This document shows positions 1 through 10,086 of a stretch of 64,000 nt of DNA, piece by piece. Source of the DNA: Rhodoligotrophos defluvii. GTDB lineage: Bacteria > Pseudomonadota > Alphaproteobacteria > Rhizobiales > Im1. How positions within the stretch are numbered: position 1 is the first letter of the stretch; every line of letters starts with the position of its first letter. The notes under the pieces were generated by a model that saw only the letters and a program-made list of their open reading frames with translations, did no database searches and had not been told where the DNA came from. The translations under genes and the position numbers were made by a program. The stretch is from contig NZ_SZZM01000001.1 of assembly GCF_005281615.1 (NCBI RefSeq), positions 1,415,001 to 1,479,000 on the forward strand, read 5' to 3'.

Positions 1-648
1 GTGGGCAAGAACTATTACGAGCACGCGGAGGAGTTCGCCAGGAGCGGCTTCGATTCCAGCGCGGCAGCTGGGGCGGTGCCGAAATTCCCGATCATCTTCT
101 CGAAAGTGCCGGAGACGGTGATCCCCAGCGCCGCGGCGGTGCGGATCGACCCGAAGGTCTCGCCCGCGATCGACTACGAGGCGGAATTGGCCGTGATCAT
201 CGGCAAAGGCGGCCGCGGTATTTCTCACGAGCGGGCGATGGAGCATGTCTGGGGTTATACGATCGTCAACGACGTGACGGCGCGGGACCTGCAGGGCCGG
301 CACAGCCAGTGGCTGATCGGCAAGTCCCAGGATACGTTCTGCCCCATGGGGCCGTGGGCGGTGACCGCGGATGAGATCGACCTCGGCAATACCGGCATTC
401 GCTGCTTCGTCAATGACGAGCTGCGGCAGAACTCCAATACGCGCCTGCTGATCTTCGACATTCCGACAATCATCGCGACCCTCTCCGAAGGTCTCACCCT
501 GCAGCCGGGCGACGTCATCGCCACAGGCACCCCCGCCGGCGTCGGCATCGGCTTCGACCCGCCGAAATATCTCAAGAGCGGCGACGTGGTGCGGATCGAG
601 ATCGACGGCATCGGCGTCTTGGAGAACCCGTTCGAGGCAGCCGCATGA
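1..648 (+). CDS. FAH-family hydrolase, 5' end cut by window
   Basis: The C-terminal part of a fumarylacetoacetate hydrolase-family protein, a metal-dependent hydrolase or decarboxylase acting on acylpyruvate-like ring-cleavage products. The visible 215 residues begin at what is normally an internal VGKNYYEHAEE motif, so the true start probably lies upstream of base 1 and the GTG at base 1 is likely not the start. Conserved family landmarks are DYEAELAVIIGK (acidic metal ligands), NDVTARDLQ, and the C-terminal TGTPAGVG loop. The stop overlaps the next gene by 4 bp (ATGA), so the two are translationally coupled. The substrate cannot be told. The neighbouring hydrolases and LivHMKG-type transporter suggest catabolism of an imported small acid. 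Confidence 0.85.
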   Translation: MGKNYYEHAEEFARSGFDSSAAAGAVPKFPIIFSKVPETVIPSAAAVRIDPKVSPAIDYEAELAVIIGKGGRGISHERAMEHVWGYTIVNDVTARDLQGRHSQWLIGKSQDTFCPMGPWAVTADEIDLGNTGIRCFVNDELRQNSNTRLLIFDIPTIIATLSEGLTLQPGDVIATGTPAGVGIGFDPPKYLKSGDVVRIEIDGIGVLENPFEAAA

Positions 649-1421
649 GCACGATCAGCACGGGGCGGATGGTGGTCGAGGTGGCCGGCGAGGGCATGCC
701 GGTCGTCATGGTGCCCGGTCTTGGCGGGACATCGAACACCTTCCAGCCGCAAATGGAAGCCTTGCGCGGCTTTCGGGTGATCCGCCCCGATCTGCCGGGG
801 TCCGGCCGTTCGCCGGTGGCGCCGGAGGCGCAGACCATCGAGACCCTGGCCCGCACCGTCGCGGAAACGGCAAGAATGCTCGGTGCCGAGCGCGCGCATT
901 TCGTCGGTCACTCCCTGGGCACGCTGGTCTGCCAGCGCATCGCGGTCGAATGGCCGGAGCTCGTGGCGTCCCTGACCTTGTTCGGCGCCTTGACGGAGCC
1001 GACCGAGGCGGCGCGGACCGGGCTTGCGGCGCGGGCGCAGGTCGCGCGCACGGACGGCATGGAGCCGATCGCCGACCAGATCGTCGCCAACGCGCTCTCG
1101 TCCGCCACGCGCAGCACGCAGCCGGCGACGGTCGCCTTCGTGCGTGAATCGGTGATGCGGCAGAATCCGGAAGGTTACGCCCGCATGTGCGAGGCGCTCG
1201 CCAAGGCGCAGGCGGCGGATTTTCGGCGGATTTCCGCGCCGACCCTGTTGATCACCGGTGATGCGGACGTGGTGGCGCCGCCGAGCATGGCGCAGATGAT
1301 CGCCGACAAGGTGGCCGGCGCGCAGCTTACGGTCCTTGACCGCGCCGGTCACTGGATTACGCTCGAAAGGGCGCAAGATTGCAGCGAAAGAATGGGTGGT
1401 TTTCTCAGAACCGTTCAATAA
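645..1421 (+). CDS. alpha/beta hydrolase
   Basis: A 258-residue alpha/beta-fold hydrolase. The nucleophile elbow GHSLG lies near residues 87-91. Candidate acid and base residues are the Asp of TGDADVV and the His of RAGHWITLE near the C-terminus, giving a complete Ser-Asp-His triad. Size and layout resemble 3-oxoadipate enol-lactonase and meta-cleavage-product hydrolases, but these families cannot be separated by eye. There is no signal peptide, so it should be cytoplasmic. It starts inside the stop of the FAH gene and is followed after about 80 bp by an amidohydrolase, consistent with one hydrolytic pathway encoded in one transcript. Fold confidence is high; substrate is unknown. Confidence 0.85.
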   Translation: MSTISTGRMVVEVAGEGMPVVMVPGLGGTSNTFQPQMEALRGFRVIRPDLPGSGRSPVAPEAQTIETLARTVAETARMLGAERAHFVGHSLGTLVCQRIAVEWPELVASLTLFGALTEPTEAARTGLAARAQVARTDGMEPIADQIVANALSSATRSTQPATVAFVRESVMRQNPEGYARMCEALAKAQAADFRRISAPTLLITGDADVVAPPSMAQMIADKVAGAQLTVLDRAGHWITLERAQDCSERMGGFLRTVQ

Positions 1422-1500
1422 AGATCACAAGGACGAAGAAGATCGCCCGCCCGAAAAATGGCGGCAACGATCCGGCAATTATAGTCCATGGGAGGACGTC

Positions 1501-2850
1501 ATGGCGGACAATGGCAGCTATGGACCGCGCTGGAGCTCGACCGCGCGCGAGGGCGACGGTGTGTTGTTCACGAATGTCCGGATCCTCGATGGGACCGGAG
1601 AATATCCCTATACCGGCGAAGTGCTGGTCCAGGGCAACCGCATCAAACAGATCACCAAGGGCGGCTCGCGTTTCGGCGCCGGCATGACCGGCATGAATGG
1701 CGGCGGCGCGACGGTCATCGATGGCATGGGCGCAACCCTGATGCCCGGCATGATCGATGCGCATCTGCACCTCTCCTGGAACAACGCGCCCGGCATCGAC
1801 CCGATCCAGATGATGCCGCCGGAGGAGCACATCCTGGTCACCGCCGAAATGGCGAAGCTGGTGCTGGATGCGGGCTTCACCGCGGGCCGGGGCGCTGCGG
1901 CGGCAAAGCCGCGGCTCGATGTGGTGATCCGTAACTTCATCAATGCCGGGCGGGTGCCTGGCCCGCGCTATACGGCCGCCGGGCCGGAGATCACCACTGT
2001 CGGCGGGCTGGGCGACAGCGCACCGTCGCACATTCCTCATGAGGGCTTGAACCTGGGGATCGTGGTCTCGGGGCCGGAGGAAGTGCGCCGCACCGTGCGC
2101 ATGCTGATCAAATACGGCGTGGACTCGATCAAGCTGAACCTCTCGGGCGAAGAGATCACCGGCATGCGCGCCGAAGAGACGCCCATGGCGGAGGAGGAGG
2201 TCGCCATGGCGGCCAAGGAGGCGAAGGCGCGCGGCAAGGTGCTGGCGGCGCACGCGCGCTCCTCGGAATCGGTGAAGCAGTGCATCCGCCACGGCATCCA
2301 GAACATCTATCACGCCTCGTTCGCCGACGAGGAGGCGCTGGACCTGCTGGAGGCCAACAAGGACAAGCATTTCGTGGCGCCAGGCCTTGCCTGGTTGATC
2401 CGCACCGCGCGGCATGCGGGCGAGTGGGGCATCAAGCCGGGCTCGGAGATCTCGATGATGTACGAGCGCGAGCTCGAGATGGCCGTCGAGACCATGAAGA
2501 AGATGCACCGTCGCGGCATTCGCGTGCTGATCGGCGGCGATTACGGCTTCGCCTGGACGCCGCAGGGGACCAATGCCAAGGACATCGAATATTTCGTCGA
2601 CCTGATCGGCATGTCGCCCATGGAGGCCATTCTCGCCGCCACCAAGTATGGCGGCCAGATCATGGGCATGGGCGACGAGCTCGGCCAGATCAAGGAGGGC
2701 TATCTGGCCGACCTCCTGCTGGTGGATGGCGACCCGCTCGCCAATGTCCGCATCCTCCAGGAGCAGGACCGGCTCCTCGCCATCATGAAGGACGGGAAGT
2801 TCCACAAGAAGCCGCAGATGCAGGAGCAGCGGCGGCGGCTGATCGCCTGA
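1501..2850 (+). CDS. amidohydrolase-superfamily metal hydrolase
   Basis: A 449-residue cytoplasmic amidohydrolase of the imidazolonepropionase/Xaa-Pro dipeptidase (prolidase-like) type. The metal-binding DAHLHLSWN motif follows the TLMPGMID strand near residues 80-90. Other conserved features are a possible carboxylated Lys in SIKLNLSGEE, His residues in AAHARSSES and NIYHASFADE, the Asp of IGGDYGF, and the terminal GYLADLLLVDGDP strand typical of the family. The open frame extends upstream into the previous gene, but ATG 1501 is preferred because GGGAGGA precedes it and it matches the normal family N-terminus. It probably hydrolyses a cyclic amide, urea or peptide-like substrate brought in by the transporter encoded next. 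Confidence 0.87.
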   Translation: MADNGSYGPRWSSTAREGDGVLFTNVRILDGTGEYPYTGEVLVQGNRIKQITKGGSRFGAGMTGMNGGGATVIDGMGATLMPGMIDAHLHLSWNNAPGIDPIQMMPPEEHILVTAEMAKLVLDAGFTAGRGAAAAKPRLDVVIRNFINAGRVPGPRYTAAGPEITTVGGLGDSAPSHIPHEGLNLGIVVSGPEEVRRTVRMLIKYGVDSIKLNLSGEEITGMRAEETPMAEEEVAMAAKEAKARGKVLAAHARSSESVKQCIRHGIQNIYHASFADEEALDLLEANKDKHFVAPGLAWLIRTARHAGEWGIKPGSEISMMYERELEMAVETMKKMHRRGIRVLIGGDYGFAWTPQGTNAKDIEYFVDLIGMSPMEAILAATKYGGQIMGMGDELGQIKEGYLADLLLVDGDPLANVRILQEQDRLLAIMKDGKFHKKPQMQEQRRRLIA

Positions 2851-2878
2851 GGCACCACTTGGAGATTGGGACACCGAG

Positions 2879-3877
2879 GTGAAGCATCCCGTCTGGACAG
2901 CGGTTTGGATCGCGCTCGCCGCCTTGGCCGCATGGCTCGTCTTCGCGGTCTGGCCGGACTGGCTCGTCGATCTGATCGGCGCCAAGCGCATCTTCGTGAC
3001 CACGATCCTGAACGGGATCACCCTGGCAGGGCTCTATTTCCTGGTGGCCAGCGGGTTCACCCTGGTGTTCGGGCTGATGCGCAACGTCAATCTCGCCCAC
3101 GGCTCGCTCTATCTGTTCGGGGGCTATGTGGGGCTGAGCGTGCAGATGGCGACCGGCAATTGGCTGCTGGCCGTTGCGGCGGGCTTCCTCACGGCGGCTG
3201 CCGCAGGTGCGCTGATGCAGGTGCTGGTGTTCCGGCGCATGGAAGGTGACGACCTGCGCCAGACCCTGGTCACGATCGGCATCTCCATCGTGGCCGCCGA
3301 CCTGATGCTGGCCGCATGGGGCGGCAATACCTACCAGTTCTCCATACCGGCGGTGCTGGACGGCGCGGTGACGACGCCCCTCGTCTCTTCCGTCCGCTCC
3401 AATGGCGACGAGGTGATGATCAAATATCCGCTCTACCGGCTGGTGGTGCTGGCGGTGGCACTGGCAATCGGCGTGGGGCTCTGGCTTCTGCTCAACAAGA
3501 CCCGCATCGGCATGATGATCCGCGCCGGCGTCGACGACCGGGCCATGCTCTCGGCCACCGGTGTCAATGTGCACGTGATCTTCGCGATCGTCTTCGCCAT
3601 CGGCGCGGGGCTTGCCGGGCTTGCGGGCGTGGTGGGCGGGTCGGCGTTGTCGATCGCCCCGGGCGAGGACATCCGCTATCTCCTGGCTTCGCTGGTGGTG
3701 GTGATCGTGGGTGGCATGGGCTCGATCACCGGCGCCGCCATCGGCGCCCTGCTGATCGGCCTCGCCGAGCAGATCGGTCTAGCCTATTTCCCAACCTACG
3801 CGGTGGTCATCACCTTCGTCATCATGGTGGTGGTGCTGGCCGTGCGGCCGCAGGGCATCATGGGGCGCGCCGCATGA
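2879..3877 (+). CDS. livH: branched-chain amino acid-type ABC permease (LivH-like)
   Basis: A 332-residue inner-membrane permease of the LivH family with multiple hydrophobic helices. Landmarks are the NGITLAGLYFLVASGFTLVFGLMRNVNLAHGS segment (split here as NGITLAGLYF and VNLAHGS) and the C-terminal GGMGSITGAAIGALLIGL loop. The start is a GTG 28 bp after the amidohydrolase stop. It pairs with the LivM-type permease, which it overlaps by 4 bp, to form the translocation pore of a HAAT-type importer. Such transporters carry branched amino acids, amides, urea or aromatic acids. The neighbouring hydrolases make a catabolic substrate more likely than leucine. Confidence 0.93.
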   Translation: MKHPVWTAVWIALAALAAWLVFAVWPDWLVDLIGAKRIFVTTILNGITLAGLYFLVASGFTLVFGLMRNVNLAHGSLYLFGGYVGLSVQMATGNWLLAVAAGFLTAAAAGALMQVLVFRRMEGDDLRQTLVTIGISIVAADLMLAAWGGNTYQFSIPAVLDGAVTTPLVSSVRSNGDEVMIKYPLYRLVVLAVALAIGVGLWLLLNKTRIGMMIRAGVDDRAMLSATGVNVHVIFAIVFAIGAGLAGLAGVVGGSALSIAPGEDIRYLLASLVVVIVGGMGSITGAAIGALLIGLAEQIGLAYFPTYAVVITFVIMVVVLAVRPQGIMGRAA

Positions 3878-4923
3878 CCGCGATCGACGCCAATCCGCCG
3901 CGTGGACAGGCCGTGCCGGATTGGCTGGGCCAGGCTCATCCCGCGACATTGCTGACGGCGGTTTTCCTCCTCCTCTATCCCGCCTTCGCCTCGTCCTTCT
4001 TCACGTTCCAGATCGGCGCGAACGCGCTGCTCATGGGAACGATCGCGCTCTCGCTGATGATGCTTGCGGGCTATGGCGGCATGGTCAGCTTCGCCCAACT
4101 CACCGTCGCCGGCATCGCCGGCTATTGCGTCGCCATCTTCGGCACCAACGGGTCGGGGGTGATGGGCCTCGGCTGGCCGTGGTGGATCACTGTGCCGTTC
4201 TCGATCTTGGTCGCCGCGGTGTGCAGCGCCCTGATCGGCGCTTTGGCGGTGCGCACCGCCGGCATCTACATGATCATGATCACGCTGGCGATCGCCACGG
4301 CATTCTTCTACTTCGTCCGGCAGAATTACGAGATCTTCAACGGCTTCAACGGCTTCCATGGCGTCGCGCCGCCAACCCTGTTCGGCATCTATCTGCGCGA
4401 TCCCCTGCCGTTCTACTATTTGTGCCTCGCGGTCGCCGCTTTCTTCTATTTCGCCGTCCTGTATGCCGCCCGCTCCACGTTCGGCCTCAGCCTGCAGGCG
4501 ATCCGCGACAATCCGCGCCGCATGCAGGCCTTGGGGTTCCATGTGGCGGCGCACCGGATCTTTGCCTTCTTCCTCGCCGGCCTCATTGCCGGCACCGGAG
4601 GCGTGCTGCTGGTCTGGTTCAACGGGCAGATCTCGCCGGGGACGGTCAGCGTCGCCGGGGTCGTCGACGTGCTGGTGATCGCGGTGGTCGGCGGCATGCG
4701 CAAGCCGATCGGTCCGTTTCTCGGTGCCGTGCTGTTCGTGCTTGTCAAGAATTTCGCCATCGACCTCATCGGCGCCGACCGGTTCAACACCATCATCGGT
4801 CTCACCTTCCTGGCAGTGGTGCTGTTCTCGCCGGACGGGCTGCTGGGCTTGTGGGAGCGGTTCAAGGCCGCAAATGTCACGGCTTCTTCGCGATCCATTC
4901 TGGGTCGCGGGGGAACGGGCTGA
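3874..4923 (+). CDS. livM: branched-chain amino acid-type ABC permease (LivM-like)
   Basis: The second inner-membrane permease of the importer, 349 residues. ATG 3874 is chosen because it overlaps the LivH stop as ATGA and leaves a short cytoplasmic N-terminus before the first helix; the frame remains open much further upstream only as a shadow of livH. Typical LivM features include LSLMMLAGYGGMVSFAQL, the RDNPRRMQALGFHV cytoplasmic loop that contacts the ATPase, and a GGMRKPIGPFLGA loop near the C-terminus. It is followed after 45 bp by the binding-protein gene. Confidence 0.93.
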   Translation: MTAIDANPPRGQAVPDWLGQAHPATLLTAVFLLLYPAFASSFFTFQIGANALLMGTIALSLMMLAGYGGMVSFAQLTVAGIAGYCVAIFGTNGSGVMGLGWPWWITVPFSILVAAVCSALIGALAVRTAGIYMIMITLAIATAFFYFVRQNYEIFNGFNGFHGVAPPTLFGIYLRDPLPFYYLCLAVAAFFYFAVLYAARSTFGLSLQAIRDNPRRMQALGFHVAAHRIFAFFLAGLIAGTGGVLLVWFNGQISPGTVSVAGVVDVLVIAVVGGMRKPIGPFLGAVLFVLVKNFAIDLIGADRFNTIIGLTFLAVVLFSPDGLLGLWERFKAANVTASSRSILGRGGTG

Positions 4924-4968
4924 GAAGAGGGAGCCAATAACAATGAAAGCACAAGGGAGAAACGACTC

Positions 4969-6210
4969 ATGAAGATCGCAAGACGATCCCTGTTTTTGGG
5001 TGCGTTGATGCTGTCCGCCTTGTCCCCCGCGCTGGCGCAGGAGACGATCAAGGTGGGCGGGCTTGCAACCCTCGAAGGCCCGTTCACCGTCATGGGCGAG
5101 GACGGCCTGCGCGGTGTGCGCCTCGCGCTCGACGAGGTGAACAACGAGGTGGCCGGCAAGAAGATCGAGCTGATCACCGCCTCGTCCGACGCCTCGCCCG
5201 ACAGCGCGCTCAAGGCGGCGCGCAAGCTGGTCGAGCAGGATGGTGTTCAGATCCTGATCGGCCCCCTGTCCGGTTCGGAAGGCATCGCGGTCAAGGATTA
5301 CGCCAAGAGCCATCCGAATGTGACCTTCATCAACGGTTCGTCCGCCGCCCAGGACACCACCCTGTTCGATCCGGCGGAGAACTTCTTCCGCTTCTCGACC
5401 GACGGCGTTCAGTGGATGGCCGGGCTCGGCGAGTATGTGTTCAAGGAGAAGGGGTTCAGGAAAGTGGCCGTGGTGGCCGAGGATTATTCCTTCCCTTACA
5501 GCCAGGTGCAGGGCTTCATGGTCCCGTTCTGCAAGCTGGGCGGCAAGGTGCCGGAGAAGTTTTGGGTGCCGATCGGCAACAAGGACTATTCCTCGGTGAT
5601 CGCGGCCCTGCCGGATGACGTGGACGCGATCTTCGTGGCCCTGGGCGGTGCGGATGCGGTGAACTTCCTTTCGCAGTACCAGCAGGCCGGCGGCGAGGCC
5701 CCCATCATCGGCGGCTCCATCACCGTGGACCAGACGGTGCTGGGCTCCAAGGGCAAGATCCGCGAGGCCATTATCGGCACCTCCGCCGCCGGTCCGACGG
5801 CGGATACCTGGGATGATCCGCGCTGGACGGAATTCGTGGCGGCCTACAAGAAGGCCAACCCGGACGGCTTTCCGTTCCCCTCGCTGTTCGCGCACGCTTA
5901 TTACGTGAACACCAAGGCGGCCCTGCTCGCCCTGAAGGAGGTCAATGGCGACCTCTCCGACGGCGGCAAGAAGTTCCGCGAGGCGCTATCCAAGCTGAAG
6001 TTCGACACGCCGACCGGTCCGGTCTCGATCGACGAGAACCGCAACGGCATCGCCTCGATCTTCATCACCGAAGTGGTGGAGGGTGAGGACGGCAACCTGG
6101 TGAACAAGGTGGTGAAGGTCGCCGAAAACGTGAACCAGACCTTGGGCGAGCCGCAGGCCGAATTCGTGAAGAACGGTCCGCCGAGCCGCGACAACCCGGA
6201 CTGCAAGTAA
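4969..6210 (+). CDS. periplasmic substrate-binding protein of the Liv-type importer
   Basis: A 413-residue periplasmic ligand-binding protein (Peripla_BP_6 type) with a clear Sec signal peptide: a basic start MKIARRS, a hydrophobic stretch, and cleavage after ALAQ near residue 24. The mature protein opens with ETIKVGGLATLEGPFTVMGE, as usual for LivK-like proteins, and includes the conserved IGPLSGSEG and INGSSAAQD loops. It determines substrate specificity for the transporter, but no ligand can be assigned by reading. It is placed between the permease and ATPase genes of the same operon. A GGGAGAAACGACTC ribosome binding site precedes the ATG. Confidence 0.92.
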   Translation: MKIARRSLFLGALMLSALSPALAQETIKVGGLATLEGPFTVMGEDGLRGVRLALDEVNNEVAGKKIELITASSDASPDSALKAARKLVEQDGVQILIGPLSGSEGIAVKDYAKSHPNVTFINGSSAAQDTTLFDPAENFFRFSTDGVQWMAGLGEYVFKEKGFRKVAVVAEDYSFPYSQVQGFMVPFCKLGGKVPEKFWVPIGNKDYSSVIAALPDDVDAIFVALGGADAVNFLSQYQQAGGEAPIIGGSITVDQTVLGSKGKIREAIIGTSAAGPTADTWDDPRWTEFVAAYKKANPDGFPFPSLFAHAYYVNTKAALLALKEVNGDLSDGGKKFREALSKLKFDTPTGPVSIDENRNGIASIFITEVVEGEDGNLVNKVVKVAENVNQTLGEPQAEFVKNGPPSRDNPDCK

Positions 6211-6216
6211 GGCAAG

Positions 6217-7005
6217 ATGGCCGAACCGGCACCAGCCATGCTGCACGAGAGCGGGGCCTATGCCCTGGAGCTCGAGGGCGTCGGCCGCCGGTTCGGCGCC
6301 CTGACGGCGCTGGCCGATGTCACCATGACGGTGCGCGCCGGCGAGCGGCGCGCGGTGCTCGGCTCGAACGGCGCCGGCAAGACGACCCTGTTCAACACCA
6401 TCACCGGGGACTTCGCGCCGAGCGAGGGACGTATCCGCTTCTTCGGCGAGGACGTGACCGAATTCCCCGCCTATGAGCGCATAAGGCGGGGTCTGCGCCG
6501 CACCTACCAGATTTCGCTGCTGTTCGGCGGGCTCACCGTGCTCGACAATGTGTTCCTGGCCTGCCGTGGCGTTTCCCGCCGCCGCTTCTCGCTGTTGCGG
6601 CCGCGGCGGGACGACGCCACCATGGAACAGGCCGAGCGCATCATCCGGGCGGTGAAGCTCGACGGCGACCGGCTCACGCCGGTGGCCGAGCTGAGCCATG
6701 GCCGCAAGCGTCAACTCGAGATCGCGCTCGCGCTGGCCGGAGCGCCGCGCTTCATACTGTTCGACGAGCCGGCCGCGGGACTGTCCACCACCGAACGGCG
6801 CGACCTGATCGAGATCCTCAACGCGCTGCCGAGCCATATCGGCTACATCATCATCGAGCATGACCTCGACGTGGCGCTGCGCGTCTCCGAGCGCGTCACC
6901 ATGATGCATAACGGGCGCATCTTCAAGGAGGGCACCCCCGCCGAGATCGAGAGCGACCCTGAGGTGCAGGAGATCTATTTGGGGGGCGGGGGCGGCCATG
7001 GCTGA
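6217..7005 (+). CDS. livG: ABC transporter ATP-binding protein (LivG-like)
   Basis: A 262-residue ATPase of the Liv family. Walker A is [12 protein letters not shown] near residues 47-58. The signature region is degenerate ([12 protein letters not shown] instead of LSGGQ), as is common in LivG. Walker B is [12 protein letters not shown], followed by the switch His in IIEHDLDVA. It starts 6 bp after the binding-protein stop and overlaps the next gene by 8 bp. It should form a heterodimer with the ATPase half of the downstream fusion protein and drive the LivHM pore. Confidence 0.93.
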   Translation: MAEPAPAMLHESGAYALELEGVGRRFGALTALADVTMTVRAGERRAVLGSNGAGKTTLFNTITGDFAPSEGRIRFFGEDVTEFPAYERIRRGLRRTYQISLLFGGLTVLDNVFLACRGVSRRRFSLLRPRRDDATMEQAERIIRAVKLDGDRLTPVAELSHGRKRQLEIALALAGAPRFILFDEPAAGLSTTERRDLIEILNALPSHIGYIIIEHDLDVALRVSERVTMMHNGRIFKEGTPAEIESDPEVQEIYLGGGGGHG

Positions 7006-9223
7006 GAAGGCGAAACCCGTCCTGCGCATCCGCGACCTGCAGGTCTATTACGGTGAATCCCATGCCATTCAGGGCGTGGACCTCACCCTCCCATCGGGCA
7101 TCCTGTCGATCGTCGGCCGCAACGGCATGGGCAAGACCACCCTGTGCAACACGGTCACCGGCCTCAAGCGGCCGCGGTCCGGGTCGATCGCCGTGCTGGG
7201 CCGCGAGGTCTCGGGTCTCGATCCGCATCAGATCGCGCGCCTTGGTGTCGGCTATGTGCCGCAGGGACGGCGCGTGTGGCCGAGTCTTTCGGTCAACGAG
7301 CATTTGCGCCTGGCAGCCCGCGGCGGCCCGGACGCGGCCTGGACCGTCGACCGCGTGTACCAGGCCTTCCCGCGCCTTGCCGAGCGCCGCAGCAATGGCG
7401 GCGGCGAGCTGTCCGGCGGCGAGCAGCAGATGCTGGCGATCGGGCGCGCGCTGCTCGGTGATCCCAAGCTTCTGATCATGGACGAGCCGACCGAAGGCCT
7501 CGCCCCGGTGATCGTCGAGCGCGTCGAGGCGATGCTGCGGGAGCTCGCCGAGGACGGCGACATGGCCGTCCTGCTGATCGAGCAGAACATTGGGGTCGCC
7601 TGCGAGGTCGCCGAGCATGTCGCGATCATGGTCAATGGCCGCATCAACCGGATCATGCCGGCCGCCGAGCTTGCCGCCGACCGCGAGCTGCAGCAGCGTC
7701 TGCTCGGCGTGGGCCGCGCCGGCGACGACCTGGAACCCGCACCGTCGCCGGCCGCCGCCCAGGCCGCCGAACAGCGGATGTCGGAGGTGTTTCGCGTGGT
7801 GCGCCGGGATGGCGGGCTTGCCGAACCCATGGAGACGCCCAGCCGAGCCGGCTACCGCACCGTCACCCAGATGCCGAACCGCTGGTCGCTCAGCGATGCG
7901 GAACTTGGCCGCGGCGTCCGGCCCGCTTCGTTGCGCGCCATGCAGCCGGAGGCGCGCAACGATCTCTTCGCCATTCCCGCGAGCGAGCGCCATGGCCGGA
8001 CCGCGCTGGTGGTCGGCACCTTCGACACCAAGGCCACCGAGCTGAAATATCTGCGCGATCTCCTGCGCGATCTAGGCATCCGCACCCGCACGGTCGACCT
8101 GTCCACATCCGGCAAGCCGTCCAGTGCCGACGTGCCGCCGCAAGAGGTGGCGGCCGCCCATCCGCGAGGCTCCAGCGCCGTGTTCAGCGGCGACCGGGGT
8201 GCGGCGATCGAGGCGATGGCGCTTGCCTTCGAGCGCTGGATCATGCGTCAGCGCGACATTGGCGGCGTGATCTCCGCAGGCGGCTCGGGCAACACCTCCC
8301 TCGCCACCGCCGGCATGCGGCGCCTGCCGGTGGGCATGCCGAAGATCATGATCTCGACGGTCGCCTCGGGCGATACCGCGCGCTATGTGGGCGCCTCCGA
8401 CGTTCTGATGATGTATTCGGTCGCCGACATCCAGGGGCTGAACTCGATCACCAAGCGCATTCTCGCCAATGGGGCGCATGCGCTGGCCGGCATGATCGCG
8501 CGGGCGCCCAACGCCGCGCAGCGGGTGGCGGATGCGGCCGCCGCCAAGCCCGCCCTCGGCATCACCATGTTCGGGCTGACCACTCCCTGCGTGCAGCAGG
8601 TGACCGCGGCCTTGGGTGATGATTACGACTGCCTGGTCTTCCACGCAACCGGCGTCGGCGGGCGGTCCATGGAAGGGCTTGCGGATTCCGGCATGCTAGC
8701 CGGCGCGCTCGACGTCACCACGACCGAGATCGCCGACATGATGATGGGCGGCGTCTTTGCCGCGACCGAGGACCGGTTCGGCGCCTTCATCCGCGCGTCC
8801 ATTCCCTATGTGGGCTCGGTCGGCGCGCTCGACATGGTCAATTTCGGCCCGCGCGACACCGTGCCTGCGAAATACCAGGGCCGCAACCTGGTGGTGCACA
8901 ACCAGAACGTAACCCTGATGCGCACCACGGCGGCGGAAAATGCCGAGATGGGCCGCTGGATCGCGCGCCGGCTGAACGAGATGCGCGGGCCGGTGCGCTT
9001 CCTGCTGCCGGAAGGCGGCGTGTCCGGTCTCGACCAGCCGGGCAAGCCGTTCCATGATCCCGCCGCCGACCGCGCCCTGTTCGAGGCAATCGAGCAAACC
9101 CTCGATCAGAACGGCCAACGGCGGCTGATCCGCGTGCCGGTCCATATCAACGACCCCGCCTTCGCCGCGGCCCTGGTGGCCGCCTTCCGCGATATCGCAG
9201 CCCCCCTGAGGAAGAGAGCCTGA
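6998..9223 (+). CDS. LivF-like ATPase fused to Tm-1-like ATP-binding domain (UPF0261)
   Basis: A 741-residue two-part protein. Residues 1 to about 235 are a LivF-type ABC ATPase: Walker [13 protein letters not shown], signature [15 protein letters not shown], Walker [14 protein letters not shown], and IEQN switch. A linker of about 95 residues follows. Residues about 333-738 are a Tm-1-like/UPF0261 domain, with [29 protein letters not shown] and [18 protein letters not shown]. Typical LivF is about 235 residues, so the second half is additional. No internal stop or good internal start separates the halves. The next gene encodes the TIM-barrel partner that in plants is the second half of Tm-1. 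The fusion ties transport ATPase and putative enzyme in one chain; function is unknown. Confidence 0.9.
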   Translation: MAEKAKPVLRIRDLQVYYGESHAIQGVDLTLPSGILSIVGRNGMGKTTLCNTVTGLKRPRSGSIAVLGREVSGLDPHQIARLGVGYVPQGRRVWPSLSVNEHLRLAARGGPDAAWTVDRVYQAFPRLAERRSNGGGELSGGEQQMLAIGRALLGDPKLLIMDEPTEGLAPVIVERVEAMLRELAEDGDMAVLLIEQNIGVACEVAEHVAIMVNGRINRIMPAAELAADRELQQRLLGVGRAGDDLEPAPSPAAAQAAEQRMSEVFRVVRRDGGLAEPMETPSRAGYRTVTQMPNRWSLSDAELGRGVRPASLRAMQPEARNDLFAIPASERHGRTALVVGTFDTKATELKYLRDLLRDLGIRTRTVDLSTSGKPSSADVPPQEVAAAHPRGSSAVFSGDRGAAIEAMALAFERWIMRQRDIGGVISAGGSGNTSLATAGMRRLPVGMPKIMISTVASGDTARYVGASDVLMMYSVADIQGLNSITKRILANGAHALAGMIARAPNAAQRVADAAAAKPALGITMFGLTTPCVQQVTAALGDDYDCLVFHATGVGGRSMEGLADSGMLAGALDVTTTEIADMMMGGVFAATEDRFGAFIRASIPYVGSVGALDMVNFGPRDTVPAKYQGRNLVVHNQNVTLMRTTAAENAEMGRWIARRLNEMRGPVRFLLPEGGVSGLDQPGKPFHDPAADRALFEAIEQTLDQNGQRRLIRVPVHINDPAFAAALVAAFRDIAAPLRKRA

Positions 9224-10086
9224 TGCCCCGCTTCGAACGACAAGCCCTGCTCGAGAAATTCCGCGGCATGGTCGCGCGCGGCGAGCTGATCATCGGCGGC
9301 GGCGCGGGAACGGGGCTGTCGGCCAAATGCGAGGAGGCCGGCGGCATCGACCTCATCGTCATCTACAATTCCGGTCGCTACCGGATGGCGGGCCGCGGCT
9401 CGCTGGCCGGCATGATGGCCTATGGCAATGCCAACGAGATCGTGATGGACATGGCGGCGGAAGTGCTGCCGGTCACCAGGAAAACCCCGGTTCTGGCAGG
9501 GGTGAACGGCACGGACCCGTTCTGTATCTTCGACAAGTTCCTGGATGATCTGAAGGCGGTGGGCTTCTCGGGCGTGCAGAATTTCCCAACCGTCGGGCTG
9601 ATCGATGGCGTCTACCGGGCCAATCTGGAGGAATCCGGCATGTCCTATGGGCTGGAGGTCGACATGATCGCCAAGGCTCACGCCAAGGACATGCTGACCA
9701 CGCCTTATGTGTTCAACGAGGACGAGGCGGCGGCCATGACCCGGGCCGGCGCCGATATCATCGTGTGCCATCTGGGGCTGACCACCGGCGGCTCCATCGG
9801 CGCGCAGACCGCGCTGAAGCTCAAGGACTGTCCGGCGCTGGTCGATGCCTGGGCGGAAGCCGCGCGGCGGGTGCGCGACGACGTCATCGTGCTGGTGCAT
9901 GGCGGTCCGGTGGCCCAGCCGGAGGATGCGGAATACGTGATCCGCAACACGAAGAACTGCCATGGCTTCTATGGCGCGTCCTCGATGGAGCGGTTGCCGG
10001 TGGAGCAGGCGATTACCGAGCAGACGCGCAGGTTCAAGGCGATCGGCCGGGGCGTAGGGGTGATGGAGGCGGAGGAAGGTCGATGA
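9223..10086 (+). CDS. PEP-hydrolase-like TIM-barrel protein (Tm-1 C-terminal-type partner)
   Basis: A 287-residue protein of the phosphoenolpyruvate hydrolase-like/TIM-barrel signal transduction family. Recognisable segments are [61 protein letters not shown] and the C-terminal [14 protein letters not shown]. Its start shares a base with the stop of the Tm-1 fusion gene and its stop overlaps the SPFH gene as ATGA. In this family the protein is regularly encoded beside, or fused to, a UPF0261 domain, and here the two are adjacent. The reaction is not established for this pair. An aldolase- or lyase-like step on a carbon-carbon bond is only an inference from the fold. Confidence 0.88.
   Translation: MPRFERQALLEKFRGMVARGELIIGGGAGTGLSAKCEEAGGIDLIVIYNSGRYRMAGRGSLAGMMAYGNANEIVMDMAAEVLPVTRKTPVLAGVNGTDPFCIFDKFLDDLKAVGFSGVQNFPTVGLIDGVYRANLEESGMSYGLEVDMIAKAHAKDMLTTPYVFNEDEAAAMTRAGADIIVCHLGLTTGGSIGAQTALKLKDCPALVDAWAEAARRVRDDVIVLVHGGPVAQPEDAEYVIRNTKNCHGFYGASSMERLPVEQAITEQTRRFKAIGRGVGVMEAEEGR

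Noticed and set aside
3796-5895. A 699-codon open frame on the minus strand
   Set aside because: It is the antisense of the LivM and binding-protein genes, and its translation is His/Arg/Glu-rich with no domain.
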